Positions 8,091 through 16,600 of a stretch of 57,114 bases of DNA are shown one piece after another. Under the pieces are notes generated by a model that saw nothing but the letters and a program-made list of their open reading frames with translations, was not told where the DNA came from and searched no databases. This stretch comes from Streptomyces sp. cf386 (GTDB lineage: Bacteria > Actinomycetota > Actinomycetes > Streptomycetales > Streptomycetaceae). The first letter of the stretch is position 1. The number at the start of each line of letters is the position of its first letter. The stretch covers positions 1 to 57,114 of the forward strand of contig NZ_FNHV01000037.1 in assembly GCF_900103585.1 (NCBI RefSeq). Direction: 5' to 3'. A program made the position numbers and the translations under genes.

Positions 8091-8129
8091 ACTGCTAAAG
8101 TCGAAGTTAGTAGCTTCTATTTTAGCAGT
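8091..8129. promoter_or_regulatory. Nested palindromic operator between HxlR and SDR genes
   Basis: The outer arms ACTGCTAAA (8091-8099) and TTTAGCAGT (8121-8129) are perfect 9-bp inverted repeats. Inside, GAAGTTAGTAGCTTC (8103-8117) is a second, nearly perfect palindrome. Both are centred on position 8110. The site is AT-rich for this genome and fills the middle of the divergent promoter, so it is the obvious binding site for the HxlR regulator. Confidence 0.75.
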
Positions 8130-8179
8130 CGAGGCGAGAGTGGCGCCTCGTATGCCCGCGCCCGGAAACGGAAGACATC

Positions 8180-8965
8180 GTGACCACATCCATCAGCGAA
8201 TCCCTCGAAGACCGGCGCGCTCTGGTCACCGGCGGCACCAAGGGCACCGGAGCCGCCATCGCGCGACGCCTTGCCCAGGCCGGTGCGACCGTGCTCGTCA
8301 CAGCCCGCAGCCGCCCCCACGACGTGGAGGAGAAGACCTTCATCGCCGCCGACCTTTCCTCCGCCGAAGGCGCCGCCCACGTGGCCGCCGAGGTGGACGC
8401 CCGCGCGGGAGGCGTCGACATCCTGGTCAACACCCTCGGCGGTTCCGAGGCGCCGGCCGGAGGGTTCGCGGCGCTGGGTGATGACGACTGGGCCAGGGAG
8501 CTGAACACGAATCTGCTGGCCGCCGTCCGCCTGGACCGCGCACTCCTCCCGCACATGATCGCCCTGGGCAAGGGTGCGATCGTGCACGTCACTTCGATCC
8601 AGCGCCGCATGCCGCTGTGGAACGGAACCCTGGCCTACGCCGCCGCCAAAGCCGCCCTGACCACCTACAGCAAAGGACTGGCCAACGAGGTCGCCCCTCA
8701 CGGCGTCCGCGTCAACACCGTCTCACCCGGCTTCGTCCAGACCTCCGCTGCCGACGACCTCGTCGCCCGGATCGCCCACGACGCCGGCATCACCCAGGAA
8801 GCGGCACTGGGCCGGCTCATGGACTCCCTGGGAGGCATCCCGCTCGGCCGCCCCAACCAACCCGAGGAAGTCGCCGAACTCGTCGCCTTTCTCGTCTCCG
8901 ACCGCGCCTCGGCCATCGTCGGCGCCGAACACGTCATCGACGGCGGCACCACACCCACCATCTGA
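8180..8965 (+). CDS. Short-chain dehydrogenase/reductase
   Basis: A 261-residue classical SDR. It has the nucleotide-binding TGGTKGTG near residue 18, NTLGG near residue 88, a catalytic serine in HVTSIQR, and Y-X-X-X-K as YAAAK. A C-terminal stretch GRPNQPEEVAELVAFLVSDRASAIVGAEHVIDGG is typical of NADP-dependent members. GTG 8180 is the start. It is the first gene of an operon with the NTF2-like gene 25 bp downstream and is probably derepressed by the divergent HxlR regulator. Related HxlR/SDR pairs respond to quinones or aldehydes; the substrate here is not known. Confidence 0.92.
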   Translation: MTTSISESLEDRRALVTGGTKGTGAAIARRLAQAGATVLVTARSRPHDVEEKTFIAADLSSAEGAAHVAAEVDARAGGVDILVNTLGGSEAPAGGFAALGDDDWARELNTNLLAAVRLDRALLPHMIALGKGAIVHVTSIQRRMPLWNGTLAYAAAKAALTTYSKGLANEVAPHGVRVNTVSPGFVQTSAADDLVARIAHDAGITQEAALGRLMDSLGGIPLGRPNQPEEVAELVAFLVSDRASAIVGAEHVIDGGTTPTI

Positions 8966-8990
8966 ACCCGCCACCACCATCAGGAGGGTC

Positions 8991-9350
8991 ATGCACGACA
9001 ACCAGCCCCGGACCATCACCCCGCACGACCTGCCCGAGGTGATCACCCGCTACCTCAGAGCGCACCGCTCCCACGAAACCGCCACCGCGGTCACGGCGTT
9101 CACCGACGACGCCACAGTGATCGACGACGGCAACACGTACCAAGGCACCGCCGCGATCGAGCGGTGGCTGGACCGATCCGCCACCGAATTCACCTACACC
9201 ATCCACCTCACCGGCGCCCAGCAGAGCGACACGGCCCACTACATCGCCACACACCACCTTGAAGGCAACTTCCCCGGCGGCACCATCGATCTCCGCTATC
9301 GGTTCACGCTGCGCGACGACCTCATCGAACACCTCGCCATCGAACCCTGA
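8991..9350 (+). CDS. NTF2/SnoaL-like small protein
   Basis: A 119-residue protein with the cone-shaped NTF2-like fold pattern: helix ITRYLRAHRSHETATAVTAFTDDATVIDDGNTYQG, then AAIERWLDRSATEFTYTI and strands ending RFTLRDDLIEHLAIEP. SnoaL-like proteins include polyketide cyclases, ketosteroid isomerases and many of unknown activity. ATG 8991 follows AGGAGGG. It is cotranscribed with the SDR, which suggests a two-step conversion or detoxification of the same compound; this is inference. Confidence 0.85.
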   Translation: MHDNQPRTITPHDLPEVITRYLRAHRSHETATAVTAFTDDATVIDDGNTYQGTAAIERWLDRSATEFTYTIHLTGAQQSDTAHYIATHHLEGNFPGGTIDLRYRFTLRDDLIEHLAIEP

Positions 9351-9397
9351 GCCCGCTCCCGCACCACCTGTTCCCGCCTACGAGAGAGATCCAGCCC

Positions 9398-9553
9398 TCA
9401 AGTTCGGCATCCACCGCGGATCAGCTTGGACGCCTGAGGAATCGAGGCGAGCAAGTCCGGGGCCATCCTCAGCGCAGGGTGAGGAGATTCAAAGATCCCC
9501 ATCAGCAGGACCGTGTCCTGCTCCGTCAGCGCCGCCCAGCCGTCCTCACTCAT
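9398..9553 (-). CDS. Short hypothetical frame, 51 residues
   Basis: The minus-strand frame from ATG 9553 to a stop at 9398 encodes a compact sequence with SEDGWAALTEQDTVLLMGIF near the start and PDLLASIPQASKLI near the end. Its composition is protein-like rather than the arginine/proline-rich pattern of shadow frames. There is no good ribosome binding site and no family I recognise. It may be a remnant of a larger gene destroyed when the nearby IS elements came in. Confidence 0.25.
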   Translation of the reverse strand: MSEDGWAALTEQDTVLLMGIFESPHPALRMAPDLLASIPQASKLIRGGCRT

Positions 9554-9654
9554 GGCCGGCCGACCGCATCCTGATCGTCCACCGCTTCATTTGCTTCCGC
9601 AGGCGACGTTTGAGATCACCCCAGGAGCCCGAGCCGTTCCGGCCCGAGCCTGCG

Positions 9655-9850
9655 CCAGCCTTTGTGGGAGGCAAGCAACGCACGCTGACCGGGCCGAACC
9701 CGGTCGATCGCGGTAAGAAGGGCAGCAAGCTGCACGTGTTGTCCGAGGCCCAGGGCATGCCCCTGGCCGTCGCGGTGTCCGGTGCGAACACCCGGCGGAG
9801 TCTCCTCAACCGCCAGGAGTCCCGGCTGTGCGCCCACCTACAGGCGAACC
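9655..9850 (+). pseudogene. Remnant of an IS5-family transposase (third type)
   Basis: The plus frame encodes TGPNPVDRGKKGSKLHVLSE followed by AQGMPLAVAVSGANT. This is the conserved block around the first catalytic region of another IS5 subgroup, whose full-length relatives have TGPSPVDRG and SGANTHDS at this point. After SGANT the match is lost. No start, no ends and no further catalytic residues are present. It directly precedes the next IS copy. Confidence 0.75.
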
Positions 9851-9931
9851 GCAGCCTCCGCGGGGACGGCCTAGTAGGGGAAGCGGTGCCGGTCCGTGTG
9901 GCTGATGAGCCCACCAAAGAGACACGCTCTG

Positions 9932-10811
9932 GGTCGTGTCCGCAATGTCAGGGCAGCCGGAGTCGTAGGCAGGCGAGGGTGAGTAGGGCTTGGTAATGGC
10001 GGGCGCGTTTGTCGTAGCGGGTGGCCAGGGCTTTGTTGTGTTTGAGCCGGTTGAAGTAGCGTTCGACGACGTTGCGGCGTCGGTAGGCCGCTCGGTCCAG
10101 TCGGCACCGGCTCTCGCCTCGCCGGATGCGACCGTTGATCTGGTCGATGCGTTCCGGGATTGCCGCTTTGATGCCCCGACTGCGCAGGTAGCTGCGGATC
10201 TTCGTGGACGAGTAGCCCTTGTCTGCCGCGACCTGCGCGGGGCGGGTGCGAGGACGGCCGGGCCCGCACCGCTCGATGCGGATGCGGGCCATCACCGCCT
10301 CGAACTGGTGCAGTCGTTGACGTTCCCGGCCGTCAGGGTGAAGGCCAGGGGCCTGCCCTTCCGTCGCAGGCGAGGTGGATCTTCGTGGTCAGTCCCCCGC
10401 GGGAGTGGCCGATCGCCTCGCCCGGCCACTCCTGCCCCCCCTTTTTCGCGCTCCGGCCGCGTGTTGGTGGGCGCGCACGGTGGTCGAGTCGATGCGCACG
10501 GTGGTCCAGTCGACCGCACCGACGGCATCGGAGTGCTGCTGGACATGGGCCAGCAGGCGATCCCAGGTACCGTCGGCGGATTATCGGCGGAAGCGTTCGT
10601 AGAGCGTCTTCCACGGCCCGTAGCGTTCGGGCAGGCCGCTCCGGTGGACGCTTTCACAGGATGCCGTTGAGGACCTGCCGCCGGTCACGGACCGGGCGGC
10701 CCATCCGAGGCGGAGCCAGCAGCGGCTCAATGACCGCCCATGCCTGATCAATCAGCTCATGACGACGCGCCACGAACAGACCAGCGCGACAACCGGTTTG
10801 CGGACACGGCC
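9932..10811 (-). mobile_element. IS5-family insertion sequence (fourth type), about 880 bp
   Basis: Both ends carry the perfect inverted repeat CGTGTCCGCAA (9935-9945, and as its complement 10798-10808), extended to GGYCGTGTCCGCAA. Between them is one leftward transposase gene that is broken. No convincing target duplication was found at the outer edges. Confidence 0.75.
9948..10773 (-). pseudogene. IS5-family transposase, multiply frameshifted
   Basis: The gene begins at GTG 10773 with ARRHELIDQAWAVIEPLLAP, the usual IS5 N-terminus, and its frame ends near 10654. The middle (GEAIGHSRGGLTTKIHLACDG, with RPLAFTLTAGNVND in another frame) lies in 10290-10450. The C-terminal third (GRPRTRPAQVAADKGYSST, then the glutamate in RRNVVERYFNRLKHNKALATRYDK) is in the frame 9948-10295. 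At least two frameshifts separate these parts, so the enzyme is dead, although the catalytic residues themselves survive. Confidence 0.85.
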
Positions 10812-10974
10812 TGGGCATACGGTCAACGACCAGAGCATGGAGGTTTCCCTCATGGCCGTCACTGCACGCTCCAACCACATTTAGTTCGCGCCGCTGTGCG
10901 CAACTTCGTAAGATCTCCGGCGCGAGGCGGTACCGCAATGGCCGAGTGCTCGCCCTGGAACTTCGGAGAATCCC

Positions 10975-11784
10975 ATGCGCCGTCCTCTCGTGCTCACCGC
11001 TGCCGCCGCGCTGCTGTGCGCCGGCTGTTCCACGGCCGACGCCGGAAGCCGTGACAAGCCGACGGCCGCGTCACCGTCCTCCACATCGTCGTCCGGCCCC
11101 CGCTCCGCCGTTCGAGCGGCCGTCTCGGCTCTCCGCGAGGACAGCGCCGGGTTCCGCCAGGAGGCCGAACTGGAGGGTGAGGGCCAGGTGTACGGCCTCA
11201 CCATCACCGGCGGCTTCGACTTTGCCGCGGACAGGGGTCACCTGGCGGTCGACCTCCCCGGCGGCGCCATCGACCACAGCGACCAGGTCTTCGCGGACGG
11301 CAAGATTTACATCAGCGGCGTCCAGGGGATCGGCGAGGATGCCTGGGGGGTCATGCCCCGGGACAAGGCGCAGGCCCATTACCTGCTGCGGGCCCCGCTC
11401 AACGACCCCGAGCACGTCCTGCAGCAGATCGCCGCAATGCGCAAGATCTCCCGGGAGGGCGAGGAGAACGTTCAGGGGGTACGCGCAGTGCGCTACCGCG
11501 GCATCCTCGACCATCGGACTGTCACTCTGCGCATGACCCCGGATGTCCGCACGAAGACGGACCAAGCCCGCGACGCCCTGGGCAGCGACCTCCCGGTCTT
11601 CGCGGACGCATGGGTCGACGGCCGGGGGCGCCTGGTGCAGACCCGCATGAGTGTCAACATGTCCGGTGCGCGGGTGACGTTGACCATGGCCCTGTCGGAC
11701 ATCGGTGAGCCGGTCCGCGTGACGGTTCCGCGGGCTGCGGACACGATCCCCGTCACCGAGGTCGGCGGCATCCTGAACGGCTGA
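10975..11784 (+). CDS. LppX/LprAFG-like lipoprotein
   Basis: A 269-residue exported lipoprotein. The N-terminal signal (RRPLVLTAAAALL) ends in the lipobox LCAGC, with the lipidated cysteine at residue 18. A serine/threonine-rich linker follows (about 25-45), then a domain with the LppX_LprAFG pattern: AVRAAVSALREDSAGFRQEAELE, a beta-rich core with GHLAVDLPGGAIDHSDQVFADGKIYI, and a C-terminal VWVD-type strand seen here as FADAWVDGRGRLVQTRM. Mycobacterial relatives carry lipids across the cell envelope; in Streptomyces the role is unknown. ATG 10975 follows GGAGAATCCC. It stands alone between IS debris and gene fragments. Confidence 0.82.
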   Translation: MRRPLVLTAAAALLCAGCSTADAGSRDKPTAASPSSTSSSGPRSAVRAAVSALREDSAGFRQEAELEGEGQVYGLTITGGFDFAADRGHLAVDLPGGAIDHSDQVFADGKIYISGVQGIGEDAWGVMPRDKAQAHYLLRAPLNDPEHVLQQIAAMRKISREGEENVQGVRAVRYRGILDHRTVTLRMTPDVRTKTDQARDALGSDLPVFADAWVDGRGRLVQTRMSVNMSGARVTLTMALSDIGEPVRVTVPRAADTIPVTEVGGILNG

Positions 11785-11801
11785 GCCGGACGGCCGCTCC
11801 T

Positions 11802-11984
11802 GCGATCGCCCTCACCCCACTCGCGATCGACGCCGGCGACGAGCTCACCGAGTATCAGGCAGGTGTCCTGTGGGCCGCGATCAAGGAGTTCGAGCACGTC
11901 GCGATCGCCTACGGCACCGCGATGGCTGCCCAGGGCACGCCACTCAAGCTCGCTGTGAAGGCGGCGATGCTGGTGTTTCGGTAG
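11802..11984 (+). pseudogene. Unidentified C-terminal gene fragment
   Basis: This plus frame encodes about 60 residues (including DELTEYQAGVLWAAIKEFEH and GTPLKLAVKAAMLVFR) and ends at TAG 11982-11984. It has protein-like composition but no start codon of its own and lies just after the lipoprotein gene. I do not recognise the family. It is next to a DNA ligase stub, so this spot looks like a junction of several deletions. Confidence 0.35.
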
Positions 11985-12030
11985 AACCTCTCCGCGTGCA
12001 CGCGCGCCGCGGTGGCCGGAGCCTGATTGC

Positions 12031-12290
12031 GTGGACTTCCCCGTCGATGTGGCGCTCGCCGAGCTCGTCCCGACGCTGCCGGTCGGGACGGGCTGGCGGT
12101 ACGAGATGAAACTCGACGGCCACCGGACCGTCGTCTGGCGGGAGAAGGACACCGTCCGACTGCAGGCCCGCTCCGGGCGGGACGTCCCCGCCGTGTGGAT
12201 GGACCTGGCCCTCGCGGCACCTCGACTTGCTGCCGCCAGGAGTCGTTCTGGACGGCGTTATGCGACCTGTGGGGGTGTCTCAGCCCCAAG
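12031..12290 (+). pseudogene. ATP-dependent DNA ligase, N-terminal stub
   Basis: From GTG 12031 the frame reads DVALAELVPTLPVGTGWRYE and then MKLDGHRTVVWRE, the start of the adenylation domain of LigC/LigD-type ATP-dependent DNA ligases. The nucleotide-accepting lysine lies in the motif KLDGHR. After about 65 residues the frame shifts: the matching continuation, LLPPGVVLDG, is in another frame from about 12227, and homology ends near 12290. The ligase, OB and any nuclease or primase domains are absent. A second, unrelated ligase stub is at 16601. Confidence 0.75.
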
Positions 12291-12315
12291 GTGTCTCAGG
12301 CGGCGCAGCTCCCAT

Positions 12316-12345
12316 AGACGAGGCGAGACGAGGCGAGACGAGACG
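12316..12345. repeat. Short tandem repeat, 10-bp unit
   Basis: The unit AGGCGAGACG occurs twice in full with partial copies on both sides. It lies at the end of the ligase stub, just before the thioredoxin-like gene terminus. It may mark a slippage or rejoining point. Confidence 0.6.
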
Positions 12346-12380
12346 TGACGGGCGTCGCGGACACGTGCCGCAGCGGCCGC

Positions 12381-12719
12381 TCAGAGGTGGCCGTCCAGGA
12401 ACTTCCGTACCTCGGCGACGGTCATAGGCCCCGTGCCGTGCGCCACCGCCTCTCCCTCCTTCAGCAGGACGTAGGACGGGGCTCCGGTGATCCCGTATCG
12501 CTCGGTTGCGGCCGGACAACGCGTGATGTCGGCGCGGACGACCGTCAGGCGGCCCGTGTAGTCGTCGGCGATGCCACCCACGACGAGGTCCATCACCCGG
12601 CAGGGCTCGATTGCCTTGGGCCATGTCCCGGTGAAGTATGCGAGGACCGGAACTCCGCTCATCCCGAGGATGAAATTGAACTCCGCGTCCTCACGGGGTC
12701 GGTGAACCCGCTTCGCCAT
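12381..12719 (-). CDS. Thioredoxin-fold protein with one active-site cysteine
   Basis: A 112-residue thioredoxin-like protein: PVLAYFTGTWPKAIEPCRVMDLVV, then LTVVRADITRCPAATERYGITGAPSYVLLKEGE with the cis-proline loop (GAPSY), and a final helix. The usual WCGPC is replaced by WPKAIEPC, leaving only the second cysteine; another cysteine lies in DITRCP. Such proteins cannot act as ordinary dithiol reductases and may be monothiol or chaperone-like. Start ATG 12719 gives the family-like opening MAKRVHRPRED. It is a single leftward gene. Confidence 0.8.
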   Translation of the reverse strand: MAKRVHRPREDAEFNFILGMSGVPVLAYFTGTWPKAIEPCRVMDLVVGGIADDYTGRLTVVRADITRCPAATERYGITGAPSYVLLKEGEAVAHGTGPMTVAEVRKFLDGHL

Positions 12720-12915
12720 GGAAGCTCCTGACCTCACGTTCCGTCATTCCACCCCCATCATCCCCCGAGGCCTTGTCTGGTCTTCACATCGACCCCCGGT
12801 CTCAGCTGGCCAATACCGCTCTTCCCCGGGCCGCATGAGTCAGCTGATGGCACCGAGAACGAGACACGATTCCTGGACCGCTCGCGGACGCGGTCGTGGA
12901 CGGTCGAAGTACGCG

Positions 12916-14055
12916 TCAGCTGACCCGAAGACCGACCGCCAGCGTCAGTTCAAGGACCCGGTGTGGCGATGCGAGATCCGGAAACAGCTCCCGCAGCTGC
13001 GACATCCGGTACCGGACTGTCTGGGGATGGACGAACAACGCCGCCGCCACCTCGTCCCGTCTGCCCTGGTGCAGCAGCCACGCCCGCAACGTCTCCTCCA
13101 GCCGCCGTGCGGTCGCGACAGGCAAGGTCCGCAACGGTGCGAGAGCTCGGGCACGCAGGTCTGCGAACGCGTCCACGTCGGCGCTCAGCACCAGCTCGGG
13201 CAGGTGGTCCTCGGTGTCGCGAACATCAGAGGAGAGGGAGCGCGCGCGTACGGCTCGTGCGTACGAGGCGGACGCACGAGTCCAAGGCCGGGCCGGGCCG
13301 ACCACGGCGGTGCGGTCGGTCAGCTGCCGCAAGAGATGTGATCGGTCGGCATCGGGGACGAGCAGCACACCGGTGGCGTCCGGCAGATCGTCGAGGACGA
13401 GGGTGCTCGGGTCGAGCGCGCGGTAGGCGGGCCGGGCCTGGGCGGCGGGCAGCAGGACCGCGGTCAGCGAAACCGGAGGCTGCCACCCGGCCCGTTGAAC
13501 AGAGGCCAGCAGCACGTCCGGGCTCGCGCCGGCGAGGAGGTCGCGGGCCAGGTGTTCCAGGTGGCGCTCCTGGGCCCTGCCCCGGGCGGCCAGTTCGTCG
13601 GCGTGCCCCGCGGCGCTCGCGGCGGAGAGCTCGTCGATGTAGGCGAAGGTCAGCTCGGCGAACTTGGCGACCTCGGCGGCGGGCAGACCTGCGGGTACGG
13701 CACCCGCTGCCAGGCATCGCCAGGCCACGCGGGCGCCGACGCGGTAGGCGCTGAGCAGGGCGTCCATCGAACGGCCGTCGCGCACCTCGCCGCGGCCCAG
13801 CTCGTAGGCCGCGTCACCGCCGTCGCCGCCCGTGGCGTTCCCGCTCGCGAGGTCCAGGTAGTGCCCCAGGGCGGTGCGCACAGCTCGGCGGATGGTGCCG
13901 CCCATGCGGCCCGAAAGGGCGTTGGCGTAGGGAGGGACCTCGTCGATGATCGCCTGGACGACCTCGTCGGCGGTCGTCCTCAGCGCGGCCCGAAGTACGG
14001 TGACCGTCGTCTCATCCAGGGCCAGTTCGCTGGCCCTCCGGATTACATGGCTCAC
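12916..14055 (-). CDS. PucR-family regulator
   Basis: A regulator of about 379 residues. The C-terminal helix-turn-helix is clear (about 320-370): LEETLRAWLLHQGRRDEVAAALFVHPQTVRYRMSQLRELF, as in PucR/CdaR proteins. The central part resembles the GGDEF-like regulatory domain of the family, and the N-terminal part has the RsbRD-like VLRAALRTTADEVVQAIIDEVPPY. GTG 14055 after AGGAA is preferred; GTG 14082 is the longer option. It diverges from the ferredoxin reductase/desaturase pair across under 90 bp, so control of fatty acid desaturation is the likely role. Confidence 0.85.
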   Translation of the reverse strand: MSHVIRRASELALDETTVTVLRAALRTTADEVVQAIIDEVPPYANALSGRMGGTIRRAVRTALGHYLDLASGNATGGDGGDAAYELGRGEVRDGRSMDALLSAYRVGARVAWRCLAAGAVPAGLPAAEVAKFAELTFAYIDELSAASAAGHADELAARGRAQERHLEHLARDLLAGASPDVLLASVQRAGWQPPVSLTAVLLPAAQARPAYRALDPSTLVLDDLPDATGVLLVPDADRSHLLRQLTDRTAVVGPARPWTRASASYARAVRARSLSSDVRDTEDHLPELVLSADVDAFADLRARALAPLRTLPVATARRLEETLRAWLLHQGRRDEVAAALFVHPQTVRYRMSQLRELFPDLASPHRVLELTLAVGLRVS

Positions 14056-14142
14056 GTTTTTGTTTCCTGCGAACAATTCCACCTACCAGATTCACGTCTT
14101 GCGGTCAGGACTTTACGCCCTGAGACGCAGCAAGCTGGAGCC

Positions 14143-15198
14143 ATGACGAGTACAGCCCTCCGCAGCAGGGCGTGGAAACTGCTGGAGATGGTCACGACGC
14201 CACTGCTGCCGTCGGACTACCTCGACCTGGTCAGCCCGCTGCGTGCGGGCGCTGACCTGCGTGGGCGGATCGAGGCCGTGCACCCCGAGACGGGTGACGC
14301 CGCGACCATCGTGATCAGGCCGGGACGGGGCTGGCGCGGCCACACAGCGGGTCAGTACGTGCGGATCGGAGTCGACGTCGACGGGGTGCGTCTGTGGCGT
14401 GCCTACTCGCTCACCTCGCCGACAAACCGCCAGGACGGCCGCGTCACGATCACCGTGAAGGCGATCCCCGACGGCAAGGTCAGCAACCATCTGGTCCGCA
14501 GGGCGAAACCGGGCACGCTGATCCAGCTCGACCAGGCGACCGGTGACTTCGTGCTGCCGCAGGCCAAGCCCGCCAAGGTGCTCTACCTGACGGCCGGTAG
14601 CGGCATCACGCCCGTGATGGGCATGCTGCGCGACACCGAATTCGACGACGTCGTCATGGTCCACTGCGCGCCCCAGCCGCACGACGTGATCTTCCGCAAC
14701 GAACTGCACGACCTGGTCGCGGACAAGAAGCTGCAGCTCACCGAGGTGCACACCGACACAGACGGCATGCTCGACATCGCCCGTCTCGACGAACTCGTGC
14801 CCGACTGGGCCGAGCGCGAGACCTGGGCTTGCGGGCCCGCGGGCCTGCTCGACGCCGCCGAAAAGCACTGGACCGAGCACGGAGTACAAGAGCGCCTGCA
14901 CACCGAACGCTTCCGCCCCAGCATCGTCGTCGCCGGCGACGGCGGCGATGTCACGTTCAGCGCCACCGGCAAGACCGTCGACGCGGACGGCGCCACGCCG
15001 TTGCTGGACATCGGCGAGGAGGCCGGCGTGCTCATGCCCTCCGGGTGCCGCATGGGCATCTGCTTCGGCTGCATCACGCCGCTCAAGGCGGGCGCCGTCC
15101 GCGACCTGCGCACCGGCGAGATCACCGAGGCCGAGCCGGGCGTCCTCATCCAGACCTGCGTGTCCGCCGCGGCGGGCCCCTGCGACATCGAACGGTAG
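14143..15198 (+). CDS. Ferredoxin reductase with C-terminal 2Fe-2S domain, desaturase partner
   Basis: A 351-residue flavoprotein. The FAD-binding barrel has RAYSLTSP (about residues 87-94), the NAD(P)-binding part has LYLTAGSGITPVMGML and ACGPAGLLDA, and a plant-type ferredoxin domain fills the last 85 residues with cluster cysteines in CRMGICFGC and a distal TCVS. It transfers electrons from NAD(P)H to the desaturase encoded 7 bp downstream, like the reductase partner of mycobacterial DesA3 (Rv3230c). The start ATG 14143 lacks a strong site, and the frame is open further upstream, but family alignment supports it. Confidence 0.92.
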   Translation: MTSTALRSRAWKLLEMVTTPLLPSDYLDLVSPLRAGADLRGRIEAVHPETGDAATIVIRPGRGWRGHTAGQYVRIGVDVDGVRLWRAYSLTSPTNRQDGRVTITVKAIPDGKVSNHLVRRAKPGTLIQLDQATGDFVLPQAKPAKVLYLTAGSGITPVMGMLRDTEFDDVVMVHCAPQPHDVIFRNELHDLVADKKLQLTEVHTDTDGMLDIARLDELVPDWAERETWACGPAGLLDAAEKHWTEHGVQERLHTERFRPSIVVAGDGGDVTFSATGKTVDADGATPLLDIGEEAGVLMPSGCRMGICFGCITPLKAGAVRDLRTGEITEAEPGVLIQTCVSAAAGPCDIER

Positions 15199-15205
15199 GA
15201 GCACC

Positions 15206-16324
15206 TTGACCGCCATCGACCCCACCGCCCACCTGACCGCGGAGCAGATCGAGGAGCTCGGCCGCGAGCTGGACGCGATCCGCGACGAGGTGATCGCCAG
15301 CCGTGGCGAGAAAGACGCCGCCTACATCCGCAAGGTCATCTCGGCGCAGCGCAAGCTCGAGCTGGTCAGCAGGGGCGTGCTGCTGTTCTCGATCTTCCCG
15401 CCCGCGTGGCTGCTCGGCACCGCCGGTCTGTCCGTGGCGAAGATCATGGACAACATGGAGATCGGCCACAACATCCTGCACGGTCAGTGGGACTGGATGC
15501 GGGACCCGAAGATCCACTCCACCACCTGGGAGTGGGATCACGTCTCGCCGTCCGATCAGTGGAAGCACTCGCACAACGAGCTGCACCACACGTACACCAA
15601 CGTGATCGGCAAGGACAACGACCTCGGCTACGGCATCATGCGCGTCGACGAGGACCAGAGGTGGCACCCGTTCCACCTCGGCCAGCCGCTGTGGAACTTC
15701 ATCAACGCCTGCTTCTTCGAGTACGGCATCGCAGCGTACGACCTGGAGCTCGGCAAGAACCTGCACAAGCGCCGCCGCAAGAACCCGGAGTTCCGCGCGC
15801 GGGCCAAGGCCGTGGGCCGCAAGATCCGTAAGCAGGTGCTCAAGGACTACGTGATCCACCCGCTGCTGTCGGGCCCGTCGTTCCTCCCCACGCTCGCCGC
15901 CACGTTCACCGCGAACCTGGTCCGCAATATCTGGACCCACTCGGTGATCATGTGCGGGCACTTCCCCGAGGGCGTGCAGGTCTTCGAGCGCCGGTCGATC
16001 AAGGGCGAGACGCGCGGCCAGTGGTACCTGCGCCAGATGATGGGCTCGGCGAACATCAGCGGCAGCAAGGCCATGCACTTCATGACCGGCAACCTGTCGC
16101 ACCAGATCGAGCACCACCTGTTCCCGGACCTGCCGAGCAACCGGTACGCCGAGGTCGCGGTGAAGGTGCGCGCGCTGTTCGAGAAGTACGAGCTGGAGTA
16201 CGTCACCGGGCCGCTGCCCAAGCAGGTGTTCTCCGCCTGGCGCAAGGTCTTCCGGCTCTCGCTGCCGAACAAGAAGCCCAAGGTAAAGACGCCGGACCGC
16301 GAGCAGGAGCTCGTCGCGGCCTGA
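15206..16324 (+). CDS. Acyl-CoA/fatty acid desaturase (DesA3-like)
   Basis: A 372-residue membrane-bound di-iron desaturase. The three histidine boxes are present: GHNILHG, HSHNELHHTYTN and HQIEHHLFP. Hydrophobic segments lie near residues 60-85 and 215-240, and the tail is basic. It introduces a double bond in fatty acyl chains at the membrane, fed by the upstream reductase. The start TTG 15206 lies right after AGGAG, which overlaps the stop of the preceding gene, so the two are translationally coupled. Regulation by the divergent PucR protein is likely but inferred. Confidence 0.93.
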   Translation: MTAIDPTAHLTAEQIEELGRELDAIRDEVIASRGEKDAAYIRKVISAQRKLELVSRGVLLFSIFPPAWLLGTAGLSVAKIMDNMEIGHNILHGQWDWMRDPKIHSTTWEWDHVSPSDQWKHSHNELHHTYTNVIGKDNDLGYGIMRVDEDQRWHPFHLGQPLWNFINACFFEYGIAAYDLELGKNLHKRRRKNPEFRARAKAVGRKIRKQVLKDYVIHPLLSGPSFLPTLAATFTANLVRNIWTHSVIMCGHFPEGVQVFERRSIKGETRGQWYLRQMMGSANISGSKAMHFMTGNLSHQIEHHLFPDLPSNRYAEVAVKVRALFEKYELEYVTGPLPKQVFSAWRKVFRLSLPNKKPKVKTPDREQELVAA

Positions 16325-16600
16325 TTCCCGGTATTGGTTCAGATCTTTCGGCCGTACCGGCGGCACCGCCGGGTTCGGTGAGATCCGTTGCGGACGGTGG
16401 GCGGCCGCGACATCAGACCGTACGACACGGGATCCGGGCAGCCCGGTGTCCGGCTGCGCTGCCTGGACGTGCGCCAGGAGTTCAGCAGACAGCCCCTGGC
16501 GAGGTGTTGTAGTGCGCTGACCTGCCGTGGCCGGGCCGGTAGTCGGGTGCGTACGCGCACTCGGTTTGCCGACGGGCGGGCTGGGTGGAAGGCATGGGCT

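Noticed and set aside
10845..10892. Tiny frame with a GGAGG site before the lipoprotein gene
   Set aside because: The encoded peptide is only 10-15 residues and looks like the head of a lost gene; no independent support.
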